Of a stretch of DNA of 64,000 nt, positions 1 through 12,700 are shown one piece after another. The position numbers were made by a program, and so were the translations under genes. The notes under the pieces were generated by a model. The model was not told the DNA's origin. It did no database searches and saw only the letters and a program-made list of their open reading frames with translations. This stretch comes from Diaporthe sp. PMI_573 (taxonomy: Eukaryota; Ascomycota; Sordariomycetes; Diaporthales; Diaporthaceae). The stretch spans positions 434,001 through 498,000 of the forward strand of contig JAJTUP010000033.1 of assembly GCA_021399435.1 (NCBI GenBank), in the 5' to 3' direction. The stretch's first letter is position 1. The number at the start of each line of letters is the position of its first letter.

Positions 1-3000
1 GTGATAAGCACTTCCTCTCCGGCGATACTCACAATGCTTCTGAATTTATTTAGAGACACCGGTACATGTTGGACATGTTGGACATGTATTTGTAAATTGA
101 TCGCATATGGTATCCAAGATATGAATTTCCACCAGAGTATGCGAGCATAGTTACGTCCTTATTTCAATCCTAAGTGCTACGCCCCAGCCATGTACATCTG
201 GAATTTCTCCGTGTCTTTTGGACCTGATCTCTCAGCTTCCACAGCCTTTCAAAGCCCTCAATAGATGGCTCGGTGCAAGCTCCTCACCCTCATGAGAAGT
301 TGGCGTGGCCAGAGAGTCAGCGGGGTGCGGTCTGCTTCCTTGCTTTCTCGTCTGCTTCTCTTCATAGTGAGGAAGCACCGTCCCATCTTTTACACTCTAT
401 ATTGACGGATAAATAGATCGCTAGCGGTTCCGATCAGCCTCATCGAATACTTCGATGCAGCGCTTCTATATGAGAAGATCATGACATTGGGGTCGGGTCG
501 GATCGGATCCTTGCTGCTCCCCCAGCCACAACCTGCTCAGAGGAGCTGTAAGATTGTTTGCCTCGTCATCCTTCCCAACCCTTTCGACATGCCTCAGCTG
601 GTCGCGATGGCTTTATTCTTAGCCTAAGTCACGGCCTGTACGAAGCCTCCGCCAAGATTCTCGCCATCAAGCTCGATCAGGAGTTTAGAGAGCCGTGTTG
701 CTACAGTGCCACAGTAGTCTGTTTGGCTACCTGCACTTCCATCCGTGATGTGCAATAGGGCGTCCCTTCGACCAATAACAAATGGATCAGGCGACCTTGA
801 ATGTCCCTTGAGGGCAATTATGCAGTTCGTCTCAAGACATGGATTTGAGTTGAAACAAGGTGATATCTGGGTACAAACATTTGAAGGCAAGCTCATAATT
901 AGGCAACGTTCCTATTATTAGATTTTATCGCTCAGGGATTTTCTTACCAACCAAGAATGATCATTGATGATGAGTTTCGAATTTCAAAGTGCGTGCCCCT
1001 GCAGGGCTTCCATCGGCGATGGAATCCTTCAAGGTTGTTGTTTACTGTGCCCTTCTCTTCGCCTCAGGATCACAGCGTTGGGGTCTGTTGCCTCACCCTC
1101 TGACCCTTCCTCTGACCCTGCATCAATCTCACACAAGGTCAACCTCCACCTGAATCCTAGACTAGGCATATTGGATGCAAGTTATTTTGCCCAGAAAATG
1201 CATTAATTTTAACTCGAGGCTAACGGCGCCTGCCTAGATACTGCATTTCAGCCGCAATTACGGTCGGTCGCCTTTGAAGTATGGCTTCATCTCTATCAAA
1301 GACACGAACAGGCCACTGGTAAGCTCGTTTTAGAGACCAAAAAAAAAAAGAGCAGATGTTGTGAAAAGGGGCGCCACGGTTGCCTTATTCCAACTCCTTT
1401 TCCTAAAGGCTGGAATATGGTTCTCCTGTGGGAAGTCGGAGACCGAACCCCTCATGGCTGAGACAAAAAAGAGAAGGCCTGCGTAGCCGGAGTTGAAAGC
1501 TTTCTATTGAACTTGCACACCGCTTCTATGTCTTACGGTCGGTGAGCTTCACGGGTCAGCACGATGGAATTTTTTGATGAAAAGTCCCGTCAAGAATGCG
1601 AATCTGCCGGCCTGCAACCGACGGGACCAATGGTGATCGCCCAGAAGTCCTGAAGATGAGGATGCGCGCTACAGTGAATATTCAAGAGCTCAAGTGCTAC
1701 GTACGAGGAACTACCTGCCCAGGTAGGGACAGCGGCCGCCGCGGCATGACGTGGAAGTCAGTCTCGCTGACCCCGCAGGGCCGCCTAACGGCACCGCGGC
1801 ACCTGGGCGCGCACTGGGCAGTGCCTGGTCTTCCCTAGTTATGCCAACCATCCCCCGAACCACACCGAAAATCGTGGCTGGCCCTTATCCCCCATTGTGA
1901 CTCTCCCACGATGCATGCAGATATGGTGTGTTGGTGGGTAAGCCGTCGGTCAGCGTCATTATTCTAACAAGCGGGCTGATATTTGCTCGTTGAAATGGCC
2001 AACAGCCCCCCCCCCCCAAAAAAAGAAACCCCCTTGTCTTAACGTCTGGGGCGTCTCCATACCGGCTGACCGGTTTCTGAAGCTGGCACTATCGCCCATG
2101 GACGCTGCGCATTCCAAATCATGAGCCTTGGACGGCACAAGATGCTGTTTTGGTACCATAGAACGGACCTGCATCGCCGAGCTGACCGGTGTACAGGATC
2201 GTGAGGTCTTGGTAGCAGGTCTGGCCAACAAGAGCTCGGCGTATCGCCTTCACCTTGCAAGATTCCCAGGTTACGATTCCCACAGCTGTATCATGCAGGG
2301 CCCGTTGGGATTTGCTGCATGAACTGCGTCCTTCGCTTCCAAGAAAACCACCCCCACCTTTCTCGAATGTGCTTCTCTGCGCCTCGAGACTGCCCGTGCC
2401 TGGGGCCAAATATGCAGGTGTCTTCGGTGAGGAAGACACATAGTACCTAGGTAGGCAGCCCTGGCAGCCAGGATCGTCTTACCAGGCTGCAATCTGCATT
2501 CTCCGCCTTTTAGTCCAATTCTTGCTGATCATAGCTCCTGTTTTCAGCATTTTGCTCACACTAGGCTTTCTCCGTTTTGCCATCCTGCTTTCTTTTCTTG
2601 TCACAAGGGCTTGGGGGTGTGAAACCATTGGGGCAGGAGAGCTAGGCGAAATGTGCATCACACACGATGACGGTCATGTCTTCACAATATTAAATTCGAA
2701 ATTGCTAATCACAGCTTTGAACAAAAAAGTGTGTGTGGTGTTGATGACATTGCTTCTCCGAGTTGATGCTGCATTGGGAGCCATCATCGATAGTGATCCC
2801 GCGGAGTCACCAGTTGCTGTCCAAACTGCTTGATTGCCTTACCCATCGACAGCCCTGTTTTACCACGATTGGGCCCTGTGCCGCACGCTTACAGGATGCG
2901 GGTGCTACACTGGCCAGCCTGCAGCGTCTGCATGCTGGGGGAACCGGGTCGGCCTCCCGCAGTGCAGGGATAGCTTCAGGTTAGATCGACTCACGGCCCG

Positions 3001-4973
3001 TGCAGCCACGAGGCTGAACACAGCTGTATAGAGCTTCCTGGCGGTATTCCGGGGTGTCATGCTCGGTTCCTGTGCTGCAGCCTGCAAGTCACCGCGCAGC
3101 AATTGTTTCGGGTCAAACTTCTAACTCTAATGTTCTCATCAAGAAGTGGGGAGATGAACCGTGTGATCAGCCTTCGGTGTGGTGCCTGTCTCACATGAGC
3201 TTCGCATGCTTATAGGGCGAGGTAAGCCACCCCCTCCTTTGTGTGAATCAGCTGACTGCCGTGTGCATCAAAAGGTGCGGGAACGGTTGGGGGTCCACGT
3301 CGCCGAGGCATCTCCGCTGTCGAGCCTACTGCTTCCAAGACTCTGAGACCGGTTCCAGGTTTGCGAAAATGCTGATTTGGTGAGAATTTCGATGCAGCAA
3401 TCGTGGTCGCCATAGTGCAGCGCCATTGGTGATGCCATCTGCACAAGGGCATGTGCTGCAGATTTGGAGACACTGCTGTGTTAGGGCGAAGATTGTCTCA
3501 ATATATTCGATTCAGATGGTCGTAGGTAACACGATCAAAGCACGAGACTCTGCGCTGGCGTACTTTGTGTGATGTGGTTTGCCGATAGGTCTGGAATGAG
3601 GATCGGTTATTTGCACTTCTCTGCAAGTTCGCAACCCGGGATGTCTCGTGGTCAGTCAGATTCCCCTGCCGCGGCTGCCTTGATCTATGTCCCAGTCTCG
3701 GTACACCGACGGAGGGAAAGAGACCAGTTCGCGAATATAGGAGAAAGTACTCATGACCCCGGGTCCTTGAGGCATGATTGTGACGCGGTGCTTTACTGTC
3801 AGCTCGAGGGCGCAATCACAAATGACGAAAACCTACGAGCTGCAACCTCGGCGGGACTGGGAGTGGCTGTCATCATTGCATGAGAGGAGAAATCCTGAGC
3901 TCCTGTTCGAATGTCATCAAAATTATGAGATAATTAGACTTAAAATTACACAGATGACGGTGATGACCACGATAAGTCTATTTATTCGTGGGAACCAGAC
4001 CTTGCAAGTGCCAACCCATCCCGTACCATCCATGGATGATAGTAACACGACGACTGGTAACGTGTTGTGAGTCTGGTGCACGGCTGGATGGTAGTAGGCG
4101 ATCCTGGGGTTCCCATCTGGAGGCACCAAGATGAAGCCAAGTAACGCACATATGAAATTGTTGTGTTGCCAATCCCGGGGCCGGTGGGGAGTCGGCCGGG
4201 CTGCCGATGTCTGTCCAAGATTTGACAAGGGCAACTCCCTTTGGTCCTTGCAGAGTGGTGAAAATCCATAGCGTTGAGCTTGTTACTCCAAGGCAGGCAG
4301 CACACAAGCCACGATAGGAGCCATGGATGCTCTTCTTGGAAAAGAGCTCGACGTAAAGTAAGAGCAGGAGATGGTCTGACCAAACAGCTCCCTGGTTGCT
4401 GCATGAACCACCATCGCAAGACTTTTCCACAGTCGCACGGCATTTGATATTGCTGACCAAATGACTAGCTGATGATCAGACTTCCGAGAGCGGAGGAACG
4501 CAGGGCGGGCAACAAGCCTTCGGTATCCGAAGCGGTCTCCATGGGTACGAGTCCAATGCATGGGATTTGGAATGCACTCCTTGCAGGCATGCAAACGTGA
4601 GTGACCGGTAAGTCACATCGAAGTCCTCGGAAACTCAGTCCTTGGGGGTGCGGTGTAGCCAATAAGGTAAACCTACTGGGGTGTAAATTCCGGCCGAATG
4701 CGAATCACAATAAGTCCATTGGTGAGTCCCATCCCTTTGGAGATGTTGGAAGGCTACGCTGCTGTATTCAACTTCCCACCGAAGTCAACACCCGTGGCCC
4801 TGCTCACTGCAGTGGTAAATGAATCCTCCTGGTATCTGAAAACATCATCAGCAAAACAAGCCAGGGCTATGTCAGGGCCAGCGAGACGTACCATGACAGC
4901 AGGAGCCACAATTCATTGATGAGCTCATAATTGGGCGGTCGAGGAGGTGACACTTATCCACAAACGTGTGAAC
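1..4973. other. Region without a recognisable gene
   Basis: Open frames here are short, overlap each other on both strands and show no family resemblance, sensible splice structure or coding-like third-position pattern. The stretch holds a few homopolymer runs (A11 near 1340, C10 near 2006), a short tandem of a 9-base unit at 64-88, and one copy of the palindrome TACCTAGGTA at 2444-2453. It may contain the 3' flank of the Est1-type gene and lineage-specific or non-coding transcripts that cannot be seen by eye. Confidence 0.5.
2444..2453. other. TACCTAGGTA palindrome
   Basis: A perfect 10-base palindrome. The same ten bases recur at 9498-9507 and 27311-27320, with a one-base variant at 38792-38801, all outside recognised exons. 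Function unknown: it could be a protein-binding site or a residue of a dispersed short repeat. Confidence 0.4.
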
Positions 4974-7393
4974 TCAAGCGCTTCCCTTCTCTGTGATCAT
5001 GGAGACATCATCGTCCACGGCTGGCGTGTCGCCGTCGTCTTTTTCAGTGATCGAACTCTCGGTGCCATGGTCGAGCGTGGCTGTACTGCCGGTGGTTGAA
5101 GAGCGTGACACGGAGCCTTCCTTGCCAGACAGGGTAGCATCCTCGCTTGCATCGTATACGGAGTACTCTTTTTGGAACTCGGGGGTTACACTGAATTGCT
5201 TGCTTTGTTTGTCATAGGTCAGCCACTTGCCATGGAGGGCGAGGTGGTAGGCCAGCCAGAGGACTCGCTCCTTCCTCTGCTCGGTCATGGAAGCAAGTTC
5301 AAAGCCCTTCTCATCATCGTCAACGTTGTCACCGGAATACCAGTCAGAAGGGAACAGCTTGTCAGTCCAGAGGAGGCCTCGGAGAGACCAGTCCTCCGGT
5401 AGAGGTCTGTCGCTTGGTCGGGGAAATTCCTCAGACTCGATGCGTACATGGTTTTGAAAGGTAATCGACAGAGTGTTAAGCATCAACGCTACCAGTGCCC
5501 AGGGAAACACGTCTTGGACGTAACCCATAGCAGCCTCATTGCCAGCGATAAATTTCATGAAAGATAGGCGGACATTGAGATAAGGCAGAACATTGGGGTC
5601 GCCGTAGCGGCGGGAGATTATCGCATCACACTCCTCGGCAAATTCAGAAGCTTCGGTGAAGACCTCGGATGGTTTCGGCTCGTCTTCTGTTGAGTTCTCC
5701 ATAAATGTGTCTCTGTCCGACTCCGGCAGGATAGCCGTCATCAAAACGTTGGCGTTGCCGTGCGTGTTTGCCTCGGTCTTCCCGTACTCCAATTGGGCAT
5801 TGCAATTCGAAATGGCAATCAAGGCGCCAGGCTCCATCCAATTCCTTGTTGTCCGCGCAATGTGGTTATCCAGGTGTGCAAGAAATTGACCCTTGGCCTT
5901 TTCGTATTCGACGAGGAGTCCATCGCGACCATTGGAAAGCGCCTCGTCCTTCTCGTCCGTATTGCTTCTGATGAAAAGAACGCCATGTGCCTTGACAAAG
6001 TTCAGGTCGATAGCTTGCAGTCGAGTCTGAGTTCCGTTGATGATTGGATCGAATAGTGTGAGGATGCTGTCCCTTGCGGACTTGAAGGGTATTGCCACAC
6101 ACAGACTCTTGGTGTAATAAAACAGCTGCTTGACGGCATAAGGCCTCGCAAGAATTGCAAGGTGGTGGTAAAGCCTCCCGGTAGTAGGCGCGTTGTCGCT
6201 GGCTTTGGAGTACCAGTACCTTGAAACGTCTGTCCAAATTTCCCTGTCGCGTATATCCTCATCCTCGATTGCCATGCGGTATCGGCCGAGGTCGCCCAGG
6301 CACTCAATCCAAGTATCTTCAAAATTTGGGACCGTCTCGTACAGCAAGGCCATCATCGAGTACGCAAGATAAATGAATGTGAGCATATGTTCCAAAGAGG
6401 CAGGAAGCCTATGGCGTAATAATTCGAGAAACGAATGTATACCGTGGCGCCACATCCTCGCCGGCATGGCATACTTTGACGCAAGTCTCCTCAGAGCCGG
6501 GCTTGCTGATGGGTGCTGTGAGGCCAGAAAGAAATCGTGGTGTTCATGCAGAAGAGTGCGGTGCAGGGCGATCAGTGCTTGCCATTGTTCGTTGTTGAGT
6601 TTGGGGTTTGAATCATTTTGCGCACTCTGTGAGCTATCAACCTCGATGCACTTGGACTCGACCCTATAATCGTTGAGAGTCGGTCAGCAGGACATCGCAA
6701 GCAACAAGACAGGGACAGCACGAAACTGAAAGCGACGCACATGACCAAGCCGGCATAAATCCCCTTCACCTCGGCAACTAATTGTTCTTGGCTGATTGGA
6801 CGGGTCTCTGGTTGTCCAATCATCATATTCACGGAGGGATCTTCTTCCTCTGCCGACAGATTGCTGACTTTGTTGTCGCGTCGGCGTGACTGTCGAGGCT
6901 GTTGTTGAGGCGCAGGCGCAGGCTGGGCTGGCGCCGCATTACGGGTCGGAATGGGGTCACCCTCATTCCATAACCGGCCCTTTGTCCGTCGGGCAGGGAA
7001 ATCAGCCGTCGACTCGTCTACCGTGGTACTCTTTTGTTTTGAGCGTCTGTTTGGAGAGGGCGAACGGGTGCGGTCGCCGGCCTTGACAGAGTTCGTCGGG
7101 CTTTTCAGCCGTTTTCTCGCTGGCGAAGCATCTTCAGGGTCCGGGTCACGACTCGGAGCAGGATCAGGGGGTCCTCGCCGAGCAGCATCGTCCGCTTTGT
7201 CGTTGCTGGACGCTCGCGGTGGCGGTTCTCTCGCGGGGGCCGACGGAGCCGCGGCCTCCCTCGTGTCTGTTGGGGGAGGTTGGTCGCTGTAAAACAGAGT
7301 CAGTTGGGTACAGCAAGAGTTTGACGATGTCGCAACGCACTTCCTTGCTTGCCGACGCAAATGGTTTATCCAGCCTTGAGCTAGGTTGGCCAT
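4974..7393 (-). CDS. Est1/SMG-type DNA/RNA-binding domain protein
   Basis: Three-exon gene of 762 residues: exons 7393-7341, 7286-6741 and 6663-4974. Both introns (54 and 77 bases) begin GTGCGT, and the acceptors follow CTGAC-like or AT-rich tracts. All phases agree. The first ~200 residues are low-complexity, rich in Pro, Arg and Ser, and probably disordered. Residues ~220-395 match the Est1 DNA/RNA-binding fold of fungal Est1-like and SMG5/6/7-like proteins: an alpha-helical block with the Trp/Tyr-rich DVSRYWYSKA segment and the GRLYHHLAILARP segment typical of these 14-3-3/TPR-like helical repeats. The last ~70 residues are acidic and Ser/Thr-rich. The family acts in telomerase recruitment or nonsense-mediated decay, but most filamentous-fungal paralogues are uncharacterised, so the role here is inferred from fold only. 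An in-frame upstream ATG at 7528 would add a poorly conserved-looking leader, so I chose 7393. Confidence 0.82.
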
Positions 7394-9497
7394 TTCCAAA
7401 TACTGTGTTTTCTTGGGTGGGGGGGGGGACAAATAAAAGCGCAATGCGCGTAGCAGGAATGGGACAGTTGCGATGATGTGGTCGACGAATGGTGGCGGGG
7501 CATTCGTACCAACAACAAAGGTACACACAGCACACAGCTTGCGCGATACAACGGGGAAGGATGAAGGATGATGATAATTGCCACCTCAACCGCGGCAATC
7601 GTTTGGAAATATAGATCAAGTCAAGAAGATATTTCCTCAACGTCAAAATTCCTGGAAGACATCTCCATTAAGTAATAAACTCAGTGTCTCGGCCGCGAAC
7701 CACTCTTCAATATCACGAAGTGAATGTAAATGGTACCTGGCATTGCAGTCCGGGAAAAGGTACTCCGAGGTACAATGGTCCGCATCTGTGGGGCCTAGAA
7801 ACGCACCTCCGGGATGCACTGATGCTACACGGGAGTTGCCTACTCTTGGGCAGTGGTTCGCCCGGTTCGCCCGCTTGCGGCTCTGCGGTCTTCAGGGTCT
7901 TAAGGGCTTCCCACCCACACACCGACCGGCCACTCCTCCCAGCTCACCCACCAGCCAGCCTGTCTGTCCGTGCCCGAACCTACCCACCTCCCCTAGCACC
8001 TTCCCAGCCTCATCCTTCTACGTTCATTCTGGAATGTCAACCAACCGCCGCCAAGGAAGAGCCGATAAACTCGCAACGCAATGTCGCAATGCGCTGCAGT
8101 ATTCCCGATATGACTCTGTTACCTTGGACCAGAAATCAAAATCAGAACAGGAAGATGGGCTAGATCCGTCGGTGGGGCGGGCAGGCACCAGATGATGACA
8201 GCAGCGACTAGACTAGGTAGTTTATATATACTCGGATGGTCTGAATGTCTGCGGCTGAATTAGGACCGCACCTGGGCAGGCTCCTCGCCCGCTGCTCCCA
8301 TCCTTCCCACGATCAAATAGTATCGGATTTTCATGCCCCCCCTTGGGCATCACCGGCGTCTGTTCACCGTCTCGGATGCGGGAGACACTACCTGTGCCGA
8401 CTGCTACAGAGGTTTGCCGGGCCAATCCACGACAGCCGGTGCTGCCAAATCCCGCCTAACCTAGCCTTAGGGGCATATTGCTACAGTGCAACCACCAGCC
8501 ACACTTCATCCTGCTTCCGTGGCTCACGTCGCCTCTTGCTTCGATCCTTCCGCTTGATGCGTTCTACCATTCCGTGAACAATGATATCGACAGGTTTTGT
8601 CAGTCTTCTTTTGCCTCAAAATATGGTTCACATCGCTTACTCGAGTCACAACAGCCTGGATGCAGCGGTCCGAACAAGTCGTACCGCTGCCAATCGGGCT
8701 CACCGGAATGTGGCGGTGCACGGCTATCACCGCGACATCAGCGTGGCGAGTGGCGTGAAGAGGTATCGTATCGTGGGGACCAATTCTCCTCCGCCCACAG
8801 CAAAGGCTTTTGAGAAGCAGGAGCCCTCCTTGTGCTCCAGTGATATTGTTGCCGACTGTTGCCACCGCAGCTCAGGCGATACCAAGAGCGTGGCCTGCCC
8901 TTCGATGGCACGCCCTTCGAGGCTGGACAACGCCTCCATCGTCGTACACGGCCAGGACCAATGTGGAAAGATCAGTCGACAACATTCTGCCCTGGAAGTG
9001 ATGTTCATCTGGTTGCTGTTGGACTACCAACATGATTCGTCGCGCCAACCACGCGTCCTTCGCGCCCTACACGTAATGCCAGGCCCAGTCGTCCTGGCTC
9101 CTGCAGCTGCCTGGCTGAAACAGATCCGTCTTCAGCTCGCTTCGGAACTTCAGCTCCGATATAGATGCAAAAAGAAATCGGGTGGACGAGTTGCCACTCT
9201 CTGTGGCTGTACTACGGTGGATCCCTTTCTCGTCAGTGGCTTGTGGCTCTCTCGTCGACTACAAGTAAGCCAGCCGATGAGTCAACGAATACAGCAACGT
9301 GGCAAGCAATGCCTCCAGGGCCAGGCTATTCGGTGCCTGGGCAGCTGTGGGTCACCATCATGTTCTTGAGAAAAGACCCATGGCGGCAGCCGAACATCTG
9401 ACTGATCCCTAAAAATCCTACATGCCACGCCACGGTCTCCTGTTACTCCTCAGGCAGGGGCGAGCGAGACGATAATCTTTCGCAGTAGTGTCAAAGC

Positions 9498-9507
9498 TAC
9501 CTAGGTA
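9498..9507. other. TACCTAGGTA palindrome
   Basis: Second perfect copy of the ten-base palindrome, in the gene-poor region. See the copies at 2444 and 27311. Confidence 0.4.
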
Positions 9508-9720
9508 TGTTCTCTCAGGCCCTTAACAGGCCTTCATTGGGCAGTCTGCTCCGCGACTGAGGCGATCTAGTGCTTTCGAACAGAGTCATCCGCTCTTCCC
9601 CGTGATTAGCGCCGCTCCATTTCGCTTCCTCTTGAATAGGACACGTGATTCGATAGTGGTGCCTATTCAGCTTACACAAAGTATTGAGCCCCTTGAGAAT
9701 GACCCGAGTTACGACAGGCT

Positions 9721-9749
9721 AGGCGAGGCGAGGCGAGGCGAGGCGAGGC
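9721..9749. repeat. AGGCG pentanucleotide array
   Basis: Nearly six uninterrupted copies of a five-base unit (AGGCG), purine-rich on the plus strand. A simple-sequence array, probably length-polymorphic. Confidence 0.85.
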
Positions 9750-12700
9750 TTCGTCAGAAGCTGGGCAAAGCGGAGCCTCGTGAACATCGATGATGATGTT
9801 ACTTAGCAAAGCTGCCTAGAACTGCGCATCTAGTCTGGTCGCCTTACGAGATCATCACGGCCATTTTCTGCCGGGAAGGTCACATTGCGTTCTCATCGTG
9901 ACGATGGGACGATGGGACAAGTGTCGTACCCGGCTCTGATGCTCCGAGTACCTTGAAAATGCGATACTTGCAAGGCTCTTAAATATCTACGAAGGAGTTC
10001 AGACGTCCTTTTGTAGACTAAATTCTCGGTGGGAAAAAAAATGTTGCCTAAGTCAGCGCACCAGTCGGGCGTCCAGAAAAGATGATCGTTGCATTGCAAG
10101 GCTCATTCACTTCTCAGCTGAGCCCTAACAGTGGACCCTAGCTCTTGTTCTTGAATGTAACCACATTTCTGCTAAACGTCTAGTTCTCTACTGCGTGACG
10201 TCGAATTTGAGCCGCATGGTGCTTATCGGAATACCATGTTGCGAAGTATTCTGCAAGTATAGGCTTATGCGTGAGTGATGTGATTCACGCAGAAACTCCA
10301 AAATTTTGGGACCAGCGTAACTCTCATTGCCATATTGGGACCTTTTCACGCGGAGCCAAAGCACCGATGATCGATAATTACATCGTTCAAGTGGCTTTGA
10401 CTATTCTCAGTTGACTTCACTTGAGCAGGACAAATCACGGAAGAGCCATCCAAAATGTTGAGTATCTTTTTTGTATCGCTGTTGCCACATTTCGATCCGG
10501 CGGAAGTGTGAGCACAACTTTTATTGCTTCATCCGTAGAGCTCAATCAACTACCTCAAGCCAGGCGCCAACGATATCAAGATGACAATTGTGTTGTATCT
10601 CTGAGCAAAAGTCGAGTTGATGAGCGTCGTGACATATTCACACCACAGTCATCATTCATACTTGAGCAGTGCTCTGGATAGCAGACCATTTCTCATTTGA
10701 GGATGTGTCTACAGGATGTGTAATATACTGCAATGAAACTCATGAAAACATTTGGACACTCCATAACCCCCACACTCATCAACAATTACTCGACACTAGG
10801 GCGTGTACGGAGGTGAATCTAAGCACAATTCTTTCACCAAAAGAAAGGATGTATCCGGGCTTCGCTCATGCAGATGTGCCCACAGACTTGGCCCTCAAAT
10901 GCTTCCAGTCATCGGGATGGCCATGTGGACACGCATCAATTCTCGCTCTCAGGTCTCACTCAATTCCCACAAGCGGTGAGAGTTTTCGATGGACACGGTT
11001 GGCCAGTCACAGGATTCCTGCGGCATCGGCTGTATGCACCCTTGTACTACCAGCCTTCAGGATTTTCGCAGACAACGCATGCACAAAGCATTCCCGGCGG
11101 TGAGGGACATTTCGGGCAACCCGATATACGCACTACCTAGAAAAGTCTCTTGCTGGTCTACTCAGGTAACATCGGGTCCTGCACCAGTGGCGGTAACCCT
11201 GGCCAATTCAGGAAGTCTCAGCTCCAGAATCGATGCTTCGACAGCTGAGGCTAGAAAGTAGGGCAAATCAAGCTTTCTAAAATCCATGGTAATTGCAAAG
11301 TCCGTTGATACTGTCTGTATTGTTCTGGGAGTCTGATGCCCGGCCGGAAGATGCCAGGTCTGGATTCCAATAGCTTTGCCAAGCTTCAGAATGAGGCAGA
11401 GGATACGAGGCAATTATCATATCTAGGTATCTATGGGGCTAGATCGGTCTCCTTGCTTGTTGGGGCTGTTCGCTGGGGGCTGGGCCATGAGGAACGTCTG
11501 TGGGTCGCGTGATGCATTGCAACGCAAGTGGTTCAGCAGATGAATAGCAATGGACCATCACATTTGTACCGAAAACAGAGAAGTAAAAGTGTGAGAATAT
11601 CTCACGGGTGTGCATTGAAAAAGGAATTCAAGCGACGCGAGGGTTGAGGCGCTTATCCGAGAGTAGTCTCAACTGCAGATGATCACATCCACTTGCTTCT
11701 TCGTGGCAATGCTTCAAACTGTTGGGGCATGGCATCTCAAGGATCAGACTTTGGCGGTTTCCTGGAATCGGAGACTGCAGTTCAACAGTTTCAATGCTAA
11801 CTAAGTCAAGTGACTGGACACAGTTCTATCAGGATTCTCAAAACATCATGTATTATCCTGCGACTTGGTCCGGTGAAAATGAAGATCATCCGGGCTTCAC
11901 GGGGCAAACAAACGCCGCGTACGGAGAGGAAGGCGAAGCTGAATTCTTTTTTTCTTGGAGTGCTACACGACACAAGAGTACACAATGAGTAATAGTGTGT
12001 TTGTACGATCTCAGGAGCTGTCGGCTTCTGGAAGAAACAACCCCAAAGGATGGATGCAGCTCCCCGATATGCCGGAGTACCCGAAGAAAGGCCAGCATCG
12101 CAGCCAGCCAATTGCATTCATGTTCATCTAGGATTCAAGCTCCGGTGGGGGGCTTGACCTTCCTCCTTTTCCCAACGTCCGACCACGGCGCACCGGCCCT
12201 AGCATCGTATATGACCATGAATTTCAATACATTTCGATGCAGAGATGAGGCAAGTTGTAAGGTTGCCAAAAGTCTTCAAAGACTTCAGGAAACCAATTTT
12301 TCTCGCTCCACCACTTGAGTTTCGCCGCCGCCGCCAAATCCTCTAGAACGGAGATATTGTCGGAGTATTCTGGGTACACCAAGTGGCAAGATGCTTCAAT
12401 GGACGCGACAGCATTGCGCTAGGGGCGAGAGAAGAAAAGTCAGAAAGGAACTAATGCCAGACTTTGGTGTTCGGATAAAATCCGGTTCAGTGATCTCAAT
12501 GGATATCCGCGTGCTGATTGGAAGTGCAAGAAATGGTTTTTTTCCTCCGAGTCTCACTGTCGATGGCTGGCTGCGACTCATCGACAGTGATGCCCAGCTG
12601 GGCACCGGGATACCACGTCCTGATCCCCTCGGTCGGGCCGAGCTCTCCATTCACCCTGATGCGTGTGGCAATGAATTTCCTGTGCGTGGCCATCGTGATC

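Noticed and set aside
8581..9369. 262-codon plus-strand frame
   Set aside because: Random-looking composition with overlapping frames on both strands and no conserved pattern.
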